From Selenobaculum gibii (GTDB taxonomy: Bacteria > Bacillota > Negativicutes > ICN-92133): a DNA stretch of 64,000 nt. The stretch covers positions 1,341,501 to 1,405,500 of the forward strand of contig NZ_CP120678.1 in assembly GCF_030273445.1 (NCBI RefSeq), written 5' to 3'. The notes under the pieces were generated by a model, which was given only the letters and a program-made list of their open reading frames with translations, was not told the origin of the DNA and made no database searches. This document shows, piece by piece, positions 1-7,603 of the stretch (its first letter is position 1; each line of letters starts with the position of its first letter). The position numbers were made by a program, and so were the translations under genes.

Positions 1-1705
1 ATTTTGCTCCATTAGGCTCCTGAGGAACAACGAAAGTAACTTGTTGTTCTGATTTATTATTTTTTCCGCCTCTCGCTACAACGAAATCAATAGTTGAACC
101 TTCAGCAATACTCGTTTCTGCCACAATACTTTGCTCAACTACACTATCTGGCGATACATTATAATTTTCAATCGTAGTAATCTTACCTTTTTGTAAATTT
201 AAAGCTTTTAATTTAGTTTCTGCCTCTGATATAGACATGCCATGAAAATCAGGAACCGTAACTTTCTTTTCTTCTTCCCCTTTACTGATTACAATATCCA
301 CGCTATATCCTTTCATTACTTGAGTTCCCTGGCGAGGATTCTGCTCGACTACAGTATTAACTTTTTGGTCAGAAAAAACTTCATCCACTCGACCTAACTG
401 TAACCCCATATTTTTCAGTTGAATTTCTGCTTCTCGTTTACTTAAACCTCGTAAATCAGGGGCTAATGCAACCTCTCCGCCTTTACTTATATAAATCGTA
501 ATCGCTCGCTGCTCTTTTACTATTGCTCCAGCTTCCGGAAATTGAGAAACAACTTGTCCCGCTGGAACTTTATCGTCATGAGTTTCTTCAACAGTCACAC
601 GCAAATTTTTATCTTCTAACATGTGTTTTGCCGCGATTAATTGCTTACCAACAACATTAGGCACTGCCACCTCATTTGCGCTCCAAAACTTTCCATAAAC
701 CAAAAATGTTCCGATAAAAAAGCTAACAACTAAGAGAAGAAATAAAGCTATAGGCAATTTATTTTTTAAAATTATTGATTGAAATTTAGTTGATTTATTT
801 TCTTTCCTACCCTTATACTCTGTTTTGGGCAAAATTTGTGTAGCATATAAGTCAGAAACATTCTCATAGCTGTCTTTCTCAGACTTTATTAAATTTTTTG
901 CGATGTTTAAATCAGAAATCATTGCACTAATATTAACATACCGATCGGAAACTCTTTTTTCCATTGCTTTTAAAACAATCGCCTCAAGCAAATCAGGAAT
1001 CTCTTTGTTAAATTCTTTTATTGATTCAGGATTCTCTTGAATTTGTTTTAACGCAACGCTAACAGGTGTTTCACCTTGGAAAGGAACTTTTCCTGTTAAT
1101 AATTCATACATAAGTACACCGAGAGAATAAATATCCGACTTGTCATTTACGCTTTCACCTCGTGCCTGCTCGGGAGAAAGATAATGAACAGAGCCAATGA
1201 CGTTTCCTGAATAGGTCATCGTCGAAGAGGTTACTGCACGAGCTATTCCAAAGTCTGCAACTTTAACTCTGCCGGAATCAGTAACTAAAATATTATGTGG
1301 TTTTATATCACAATGCACCAAATTATTGCTATGTGCATGTTCAAGTGCTTCTGCTATTTGAAGTGAAATATTTAATGATGCTTTTACAGATAAAGCACCT
1401 TCACGTTGTAATTTTCCTTTTAATGTTTCCCCTGATACGAATTCCATGACAATATAATGGACATCTTCAAATCTTCCAACATCATAGATATTTACAATAT
1501 TGGGATGAGATAATTTTGCTGCAGCTTGTGCTTCTTTTTTAAACCTATTAATAAATTCATCATCATCAATAAAATGAGCGCGAAGAATTTTTATGGCAAC
1601 AAACCGATCTAATAATTGATCATGCGCGCGATATACTTCAGCCATTCCGCCGCCACCCACACGATCTAAAATAGCATATCGATCATCTAATATACGTCCT
1701 ATCAT
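1..1705 (-). CDS. prkC: PASTA-domain Ser/Thr protein kinase (3' end cut by window edge)
   Basis: Membrane Ser/Thr kinase of the PrkC/PknB family, which senses muropeptides or lipid II through extracellular PASTA repeats and phosphorylates cytoplasmic targets. The readable 568 codons show a kinase domain at about 10-270: Gly-rich loop near 16-20, VAIK lysine near 39, catalytic HCDIKPHN near 131-138, DFG near 151-153 and an APE-equivalent SPE near 177-179. The HRD arginine is replaced by Cys. One membrane helix follows at about 317-338. At least three PASTA repeats follow, each beginning near a V/A-P-D/N motif, and the sequence runs off the left edge. The ATG at 1705 has a GGAGGTGAG ribosome site. 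It lies directly after the PP2C phosphatase and an FHA protein, a standard signalling trio. Family assignment is firm; the stimulus is unknown. Confidence 0.95.
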   Translation of the reverse strand, partial: MIGRILDDRYAILDRVGGGGMAEVYRAHDQLLDRFVAIKILRAHFIDDDEFINRFKKEAQAAAKLSHPNIVNIYDVGRFEDVHYIVMEFVSGETLKGKLQREGALSVKASLNISLQIAEALEHAHSNNLVHCDIKPHNILVTDSGRVKVADFGIARAVTSSTMTYSGNVIGSVHYLSPEQARGESVNDKSDIYSLGVLMYELLTGKVPFQGETPVSVALKQIQENPESIKEFNKEIPDLLEAIVLKAMEKRVSDRYVNISAMISDLNIAKNLIKSEKDSYENVSDLYATQILPKTEYKGRKENKSTKFQSIILKNKLPIALFLLLVVSFFIGTFLVYGKFWSANEVAVPNVVGKQLIAAKHMLEDKNLRVTVEETHDDKVPAGQVVSQFPEAGAIVKEQRAITIYISKGGEVALAPDLRGLSKREAEIQLKNMGLQLGRVDEVFSDQKVNTVVEQNPRQGTQVMKGYSVDIVISKGEEEKKVTVPDFHGMSISEAETKLKALNLQKGKITTIENYNVSPDSVVEQSIVAETSIAEGSTIDFVVARGGKNNKSEQQVTFVVPQEPNGAK

Positions 1706-1724
1706 CAGATACTCACCTCCTAAA

Positions 1725-2444
1725 TTAAAAATCGCCAATTAAGATAGCTGTAATATTATCCTCGCCACCTGCTGCTATAGCTTTTTCAATAAATATATCC
1801 AAACTTTTTGATAGATTACATTGATTTGTTAATATAATGTCTTTCAATTCATCGTCTGAAATAAGATTTGTTAATCCATCGGTAGTTAACAATACATAAT
1901 TACCCTGATTAACTTTCATATATCCCGTATCGACTTCTAAGTCTTCATTTACGCCAACAGCACGTGTTAACATATTGCGCAACGGATGAGTCGGTATTGA
2001 TTCCTTTTCAATTTCTCCTTTTTCCAATAAGTCATTTACTAAGGAATGATCTTTAGTAATCTGTCCTAAATTGCCGTCTTTTAAAAGATATATTCTGCTA
2101 TCTCCTACATGCGCCCAAAAAATTTTATTGTCAATAAACCAGACAGCGCTGACTGTAGTTCCCATTCCTTTATATAATGGATCCGCTAATGATTTATTAT
2201 ATATTATATCATTAGCATACAATATGGATAACTTCAATAACTCTCCATAATCCTCAACATATGTATGAATATGGCTATTAATATAATTTTTTATTTCTTT
2301 AATGACTAGGCTGCTAGCTACTTCACCAGCTAAATGCCCTCCCATTCCATCGGCAACAATATATAAATTAAATGCACCACATTCAAAATTATCTTCATTG
2401 GTTTTTCTGCTTAATCCAATATCTGACTTTGCATATGCTAACAA
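1725..2444 (-). CDS. prpC: PP2C-type protein phosphatase (PrpC/Stp)
   Basis: Metal-dependent Ser/Thr phosphatase that reverses PrkC phosphorylation. The 239-residue protein has the PP2C metal-binding motifs in order: SRKTNEDN near 12-19, VADGMGGH near 30-37, a GTT segment, HVGDSRIY near 111-118, TTDGL near 187 and GEDNIT near 227. It is a bare catalytic domain of normal bacterial length with no membrane helix. The start is TTG at 2444, 3 nt after a GAGAGGTGATC Shine-Dalgarno region with no better in-frame ATG. Nineteen bases separate it from prkC, and the FHA gene lies just upstream, so the three are probably co-transcribed. Confidence 0.95.
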   Translation of the reverse strand: MLAYAKSDIGLSRKTNEDNFECGAFNLYIVADGMGGHLAGEVASSLVIKEIKNYINSHIHTYVEDYGELLKLSILYANDIIYNKSLADPLYKGMGTTVSAVWFIDNKIFWAHVGDSRIYLLKDGNLGQITKDHSLVNDLLEKGEIEKESIPTHPLRNMLTRAVGVNEDLEVDTGYMKVNQGNYVLLTTDGLTNLISDDELKDIILTNQCNLSKSLDIFIEKAIAAGGEDNITAILIGDF

Positions 2445-2483
2445 TACTGATCACCTCTCAAATTCACAATAGCCTTTGTCCTT

Positions 2484-2912
2484 TTAATTCACTTGCTCAT
2501 ATTTTATAACAGTATTGCCCAATTTTATTATATCCCCATTATGTAGAACACAATGGGCATAAGATTTATCGTTTATTAGAATTCCATTTAAGCTTCCAGC
2601 ATCGTAAATAATTCGTTTATCATCTTCATGCACAATATAAGCATGTAGGCGCGAAACACTACTATCAGATAACACTACCTCGTTGTTTATCATTCTACCA
2701 ATATTAATTCGATATTTTTCAACAATAAAAACTTTTCCTCTATCTTGACCTTCTAAAATGGTAAAAACGGTTTTTGCTAATGAGGGTCGTTCCATTATAG
2801 ATAATGGCAACTCTTCCTTATCAAAAATTCTAGTTCGCTGCTGCGTATATTCATCATCCTCTTGATTTTTTAATAAAGACTTTAATTTATCATTTATCTT
2901 ATCAAAAAGCAT
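2484..2912 (-). CDS. FHA domain protein
   Basis: Small cytoplasmic protein of about 142 residues with a C-terminal forkhead-associated domain, which binds phosphothreonine. Visible FHA landmarks are GRMINNEV (first conserved Gly-Arg), SDSSVSRLHAYI (the Ser and His that contact phosphopeptide) and the NGILIND turn. The N-terminal 60 residues are charged and include a TRIFDKEELP segment that could be a phosphorylated tail, as in GarA-type proteins; that is inference. An ATG lies six codons upstream (2930), but the GGGAAG sequence falls inside that extension and is correctly spaced for the ATG at 2912. Its place next to prpC and prkC suggests it reads or is a substrate of the kinase. Confidence 0.88.
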   Translation of the reverse strand: MLFDKINDKLKSLLKNQEDDEYTQQRTRIFDKEELPLSIMERPSLAKTVFTILEGQDRGKVFIVEKYRINIGRMINNEVVLSDSSVSRLHAYIVHEDDKRIIYDAGSLNGILINDKSYAHCVLHNGDIIKLGNTVIKYEQVN

Positions 2913-2941
2913 TATAAACACTTCCCACATTAAAATAGATT

Positions 2942-3985
2942 TTAAGATTCATCCATAGATTTATTTCTTAATTGCCCACATGCGGCTTGAATATCTGCGC
3001 CCATTTCTTTTCTAAGCGTAACTGATATATGATTTTCTAGTAAAAAATTCATAAAGTTTGATATTTTCCTTTGTTCAGGGCGAAACCAGCCTCTTTCTTC
3101 AACAGGATTTACTGGAATAAGATTTATATTCGCTAGTTTTCCTTTTAATAAACCTACTAATTTTTTAGCATCTTCTATTGAATCATTAAAATCATTAATT
3201 AAAATATATTCATAGGTAATTCTTCGCCCTGTTTTTTTTGCATAATTTGAAGCCGCTAAAATCACCTGTTCTATATTATATTTTTTATTTATTGGCATTA
3301 ATGTTGTTCTTATCGTATCATTCGCCGCGTGAAGAGAAACTGACAAAGTAATTGGGAGTTTTTCTTCTGCTAATTTATACATATTAGGAACAATTCCTGA
3401 AGTAGAAAGCGTAATATTTCTGTAGCTTAAATTTAAAATTTCTTTATCATGACAAAGCTTAATAAAATTCAGCACATTGTCATAGTTATTTAAAGGTTCT
3501 CCCGAACCCATAATTACAATACTATTAACGCGTTGTCCTTCTTTATTTAAAATTTTATTAATAAAAAAGATTTGAGCTAATATTTCAGCACCTGTTAAGT
3601 TTCTTATCATTCCATGTAAAGTAGAAGCACAAAAAGTGCATCCCATATTACATCCAACCTGTGTGGAAACACATACACTATTCCCATAATTATGCTTCAT
3701 TAGAACGGTTTCTATCGCAACTCCATCATGATAGGCTAATAAGAATTTTGTTGTGCTTTCATCTTGTGAAATCTGTTTATCCACCAAATTAACTGTTTTG
3801 ATAACAAAGACTTCATTTAATTGCTCGCGCATTTTTAGTGGCAAATTCATCATTTGTTTGAAATCTGTAACATTCCGTTTATATATCCATTCAAAAATCT
3901 GTTTTACACGATATTTTTCAATTTCTAAAATTTTTAGAAGTTCATATACTTCATCTATATAAAGTCCAAAAATATTTTTTTTCAA
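2942..3985 (-). CDS. rlmN: Dual-specificity 23S rRNA/tRNA adenine-C2 methyltransferase RlmN
   Basis: Radical SAM enzyme that methylates C2 of A2503 in 23S rRNA and A37 in some tRNAs. The 347 residues carry the cluster motif CNMGCTFC (CX3CX2C) near 112-119, the GSGEPL motif near 160 and the C-terminal AACGQL cysteine that forms the methyl-Cys intermediate. The start is TTG at 3985 after an AGGTG site; there is no ATG nearby. It sits nine bases after rsmB, consistent with a ribosome-modification run (fmt, DUF116, rsmB, rlmN). Confidence 0.97.
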   Translation of the reverse strand: MKKNIFGLYIDEVYELLKILEIEKYRVKQIFEWIYKRNVTDFKQMMNLPLKMREQLNEVFVIKTVNLVDKQISQDESTTKFLLAYHDGVAIETVLMKHNYGNSVCVSTQVGCNMGCTFCASTLHGMIRNLTGAEILAQIFFINKILNKEGQRVNSIVIMGSGEPLNNYDNVLNFIKLCHDKEILNLSYRNITLSTSGIVPNMYKLAEEKLPITLSVSLHAANDTIRTTLMPINKKYNIEQVILAASNYAKKTGRRITYEYILINDFNDSIEDAKKLVGLLKGKLANINLIPVNPVEERGWFRPEQRKISNFMNFLLENHISVTLRKEMGADIQAACGQLRNKSMDES

Positions 3986-3993
3986 AAAAACAC

Positions 3994-5325
3994 CTACTTA
4001 TTTTTTAGCATTCTCGCAATAAAAAATCCATCAACATTATGAATATGTGGCCATAACTGAATCATTTTATTGTTTTGCTGAGATAAGTTTACATACTTTC
4101 TTGCATCATCAAGAATAAAATTCTCATGTGAAGCTAAAAAATCTTCGATAACTTTATTATTCTCTTCAACTTCTGTTGTGCAAGTACTATATACTAAAAC
4201 ACCACCCGGCTTAACAGCTTTTGCTGCACTGCTTAAGATTTCACCTTGTAATTCTGCCAACTCTTTTATTAATGTCTCTGTTTTCCGCCAACGTGAATCA
4301 GGTTTCTTTCTTAATACGCCCAAACCTGAGCAAGGTGCATCTACTAATACACGATCAGCTTGCATTGGATATTTATCACCAATTTGTTGTGCATCAATTA
4401 ATTCTGTATGAATAATGGAGATGCCTAATCGCTTTGCATTTTCACTAATGATATTTAATTTTTGTTCATAAATATCGGTCGACAAAATTTTTCCTGTATC
4501 TTTCATCAAGGCAGCGATATGTGTGCTCTTACCTCCTGGAGCACTACATGTGTCAATGATAAACTCGCCTTCTTGCGGTGCAAGAACATGGGCAACTAAC
4601 ATTGAGCTTTCATCTTGTACTTGAAATAGCCCTTCATGTAGAGAAGCCATATTCGTCAACGTTGTATGTTTTTTACATAAAATTCCTTCCGGCGTAAGTA
4701 AAGAAGGAACAGCTTCTGCACCTTCACTATGCAAACGCTTTATTAAAGCTGCTCTTGTTATCTTTAATAAATTTGTTCGAATGGATAAATCTGGTGGACA
4801 ATTATTAAAAGCACAGAGCTTTTCAGTATCAGCCTTTCCTATTTTTTCAATCCATCTTTCAACCATCCAAAGTGGATGATAGTATTTTAAGGATAAATAT
4901 AACGCGATATCTTCTTCTGGCGTTGGATATGTTGCTTTCTCAGGATGGCGAATTATATTCCTTAAGACTGCATTAACCAACTTTGCCGTTCCAATATGTC
5001 CATATTTTTTTGCTAGCTCTACTGACTGATTACAAGCTGCTGAATCCGGGACTTTATCCATAAATAAAATCTGATATGCGCCCATTCGCAAAATATCTTG
5101 AATAATCGGGGAGATTTTATTTAATGGTCGACTCATATATCTATTTAAAATCCAATCTAAAGTTTTACCAACTTTTATTGTTCCATAAACTAATTCCGTA
5201 ATAAACCTTCTATCCTGTTCATTTATTTGATGTTTGGAAAAAAGTTTATTTAATACAATATTAGCATAAGCTTGCTTTATATTAACATCATTAATAACTC
5301 TTAATGCTAGTTCTCTAACATTCAT
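3994..5325 (-). CDS. rsmB: 16S rRNA m5C967 methyltransferase RsmB (Sun)
   Basis: SAM-dependent enzyme that makes 5-methylcytosine at position 967 of 16S rRNA. The 443-residue protein has a NusB-like RNA-binding domain at about 1-130 (RELALRVINDV, RFITELVYG) and a Rossmann methyltransferase domain containing DTCSAPGGKSTH (SAM site), DAPCSGLGVLRKKPD (first Cys) and YSTCTTEVEEN (catalytic Cys). Length and architecture are standard. It lies 14 nt after the DUF116 gene and starts at ATG. Confidence 0.97.
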   Translation of the reverse strand: MNVRELALRVINDVNIKQAYANIVLNKLFSKHQINEQDRRFITELVYGTIKVGKTLDWILNRYMSRPLNKISPIIQDILRMGAYQILFMDKVPDSAACNQSVELAKKYGHIGTAKLVNAVLRNIIRHPEKATYPTPEEDIALYLSLKYYHPLWMVERWIEKIGKADTEKLCAFNNCPPDLSIRTNLLKITRAALIKRLHSEGAEAVPSLLTPEGILCKKHTTLTNMASLHEGLFQVQDESSMLVAHVLAPQEGEFIIDTCSAPGGKSTHIAALMKDTGKILSTDIYEQKLNIISENAKRLGISIIHTELIDAQQIGDKYPMQADRVLVDAPCSGLGVLRKKPDSRWRKTETLIKELAELQGEILSSAAKAVKPGGVLVYSTCTTEVEENNKVIEDFLASHENFILDDARKYVNLSQQNNKMIQLWPHIHNVDGFFIARMLKNK

Positions 5326-5339
5326 TTAGACACCTGCCA

Positions 5340-6101
5340 TTATATTAAAAATTCTTTAATTGCTTTTTCTACTTCATTCACATTAACTCTTGTATTGTTA
5401 CACGGACCAAAGGGTCTTTGATTCAACACCCCAATGACCGGTAATGGATATATATCTTGAATGCCACTAGTTAAATCACGCTCACACGCAATAGATAAAA
5501 CTGCTTTAGGTTTCACTTTTTTTATTATTTGCCTTGCTAAAGTACCACCAGTTACAACAGCAAAAGAAAAGCCATATTTTTCAGATAATTTTAGTAAGTC
5601 GCCAATTTGACATCTTCCACATTTTTTACAATTTTTCACATCACGCGTAATTTTATGTGGACATGTTTCCTCCTGTAAACAATGAGGTGTAACTAATAAT
5701 AAATTTTTAGCATAAATCTTAATACCGCGGTTTCGAATAATTTGATTGCTAACTTCAATAAAAGAACGTTCAATCTTTTCTTTATTTACATCTATCACTT
5801 TCCCAATTATAACAGCCATTGGAAACAAAATATTTATTGCTGCCCATGCCTGTCGATGAAAACATTGGATTGTTGGCCATCCTAGGATTGAAAAAACAAT
5901 CCCCATAAATCCAAAAAAAATCGAAAATAAAAGCGCAATTAAAATTATTCCTAAAATAACTGGCAAATGTTCACTAATATTAGATAAGCCTAAAAAACTT
6001 ATTTTCCAAACCCCATAGGTGGAAATTGAAGTGATTAATAAACTAACTGAAATTAATATGATAAATAATCTCTTTTTAGGTCGATTTATCGCGTTTATCA
6101 A
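5340..6101 (-). CDS. DUF116 family membrane protein
   Basis: Protein of 253 residues in the DUF116 family, whose function is not established. The N-terminal third is hydrophobic, with helices at about 11-32 and 44-75. The soluble remainder has a cysteine-rich stretch (CLQEETCPHK, then CKKCGRC near 154-160) and later a SIACERDL segment, so a metal or Fe-S site is likely by inspection. The start is TTG at 6101 after AGGTGAGGAT. In several Bacillota this family sits between fmt and rsmB exactly as here, which hints at a conserved but unexplained link to translation genes. Confidence 0.85.
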   Translation of the reverse strand: MINAINRPKKRLFIILISVSLLITSISTYGVWKISFLGLSNISEHLPVILGIILIALLFSIFFGFMGIVFSILGWPTIQCFHRQAWAAINILFPMAVIIGKVIDVNKEKIERSFIEVSNQIIRNRGIKIYAKNLLLVTPHCLQEETCPHKITRDVKNCKKCGRCQIGDLLKLSEKYGFSFAVVTGGTLARQIIKKVKPKAVLSIACERDLTSGIQDIYPLPVIGVLNQRPFGPCNNTRVNVNEVEKAIKEFLI

Positions 6102-6113
6102 ATCCTCACCTAC

Positions 6114-7052
6114 TTATTTTAAAACATCATTTAGCCTAATCCCATGACCATTTATATAGTCTTTTGCATGCATTCGACGTTTATTCGCCGGCTGAACTTC
6201 CATAATTTCAAGCATGCCTTCACTCGCCGCTACAATAAAACCATTTTTAGTGAAATCAATAACCGTTCCAGGCTCATAGCTATGAGGTTCTTCATTAACA
6301 ACTTTACTTTTCCATAATTTCAAAACAGCCTCTTTGTTCATACAATAGCTTCCGGGCCAAGGCGATAAGCCACGAATTAAATTATGTATTTGTAAAGCAT
6401 CTTTATCCCAGGTTATTTTTTCTAATTTTTTTGTTAAGAGCGGTGCATATGTAGATTTACTTTCATCTTGTTTTACTCTGGAAAGCTTATTCATCTGCAA
6501 TAACGTTATCGTTTCTAATAAAGTTTCCGCACCTAAAATCATTAATTTATCATGAATAACCCCAGTGTCATCTTCATCAGCGATGTATACGTCTTTCTTT
6601 AATAACATATCCCCTGTATCAAGACCAACATCCATAAACATAGTTGTTACACCGGTTTTCTTCTCCCCATTAATTACAGCCCAATGAATCGGAGCTGCAC
6701 CACGTAACATCGGTAGTAATGACGCATGAACATTAATACAACCTAAAACAGGTATATCCAAAATTCTTTTTGATAAAATCTGTCCAAAAGCAACCACTAC
6801 AATCAAATCTGGTTGTAAACTCTCTATGAGATCTTCAAACTCATCTGTTTTAATCTTTTCAGGTTGCAAAACCGTTAAATTTACACTGCTTGCAAATTCT
6901 TTTACTGGTGAATAAATAACTTTTTGCCCACGCCCTTTGCGACGGTCTGGCTGGGTAATTACTGCGAGTATCTCATGATTTTTATGCAAAGCCTTTAAGC
7001 AAGGTACTGCAAAATCTGGTGTTCCCATAAAAATAACTTTTAACTTATTCAT
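6114..7052 (-). CDS. fmt: Methionyl-tRNA formyltransferase
   Basis: Transfers a formyl group from 10-formyl-THF to Met-tRNAi. The 312 residues show the family motifs: MGTPDFAVP at the N terminus, NVHASLLPMLRGAAPI near 108-123 with the catalytic Asn and His, and MDVGLDTGDML near 142-152. A C-terminal OB-like tRNA-binding domain follows. Its ATG overlaps the def stop codon by one base (TAATG), which indicates translational coupling of formylation with deformylation. Confidence 0.97.
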   Translation of the reverse strand: MNKLKVIFMGTPDFAVPCLKALHKNHEILAVITQPDRRKGRGQKVIYSPVKEFASSVNLTVLQPEKIKTDEFEDLIESLQPDLIVVVAFGQILSKRILDIPVLGCINVHASLLPMLRGAAPIHWAVINGEKKTGVTTMFMDVGLDTGDMLLKKDVYIADEDDTGVIHDKLMILGAETLLETITLLQMNKLSRVKQDESKSTYAPLLTKKLEKITWDKDALQIHNLIRGLSPWPGSYCMNKEAVLKLWKSKVVNEEPHSYEPGTVIDFTKNGFIVAASEGMLEIMEVQPANKRRMHAKDYINGHGIRLNDVLK

Positions 7053-7510
7053 TATTGCTTACCTCTTGAAATACTTTTTGCTTTATCTATAAACAGTATA
7101 CCCTCTAGATGATCAATTTCATGTTGCATTGCAGTTGATAATAATCCAGTTGCCTCAATTCGCACTTTTTTCCCGCGACGATTTAAAGCTTCTACTACGA
7201 CTTTATCGTATCGTTCTACTTCACCAAAAATATTAGGAATGCTTAAACAACCTTCTGTATCAATTTTTTTTCCTTCTTTTTCAATAATGATGGGGTTAAT
7301 TAACTCTATAATGCCTTCTCCAACATCAATAACAACGACTCTTACCCCTTCTCCAACTTGAGGAGCAGCTAAGCCCACACCATTTTCATGATACATTGTT
7401 TCTGCCATATTATCTAACAATCTTTTTACTGTTTTATCTATTTTTTCTACAGGGCTACATACCCTTTTTAATATACTATCTCCAGCTTTTTTTACTTCTA
7501 AAATAGCCAC
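7052..7510 (-). CDS. def: Peptide deformylase
   Basis: Metal-dependent enzyme that removes the N-formyl group from nascent proteins. All three motifs are present in 152 residues: GVGLAAPQVG near 45-54, EGCLSIP near 88-94 and HEIDHLEG near 130-137, giving the Cys and two His metal ligands and the catalytic Glu. It starts at GTG (7510) with a GGGAGAG site. It is coupled to fmt downstream. Confidence 0.97.
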   Translation of the reverse strand: MAILEVKKAGDSILKRVCSPVEKIDKTVKRLLDNMAETMYHENGVGLAAPQVGEGVRVVVIDVGEGIIELINPIIIEKEGKKIDTEGCLSIPNIFGEVERYDKVVVEALNRRGKKVRIEATGLLSTAMQHEIDHLEGILFIDKAKSISRGKQ

Positions 7511-7603
7511 AATAAACTCTCCCTATTTTATATTAAATTCTCTTTAACTATAAAATTTTATCACACTAGACGAAAAAAATCCATGACATCATCAATCTGT
7601 CTG

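Noticed and set aside
2913-2930. Six-codon N-terminal extension of the FHA protein
   Set aside because: The extension contains the GGGAAG ribosome site for the ATG at 2912 and has none of its own.
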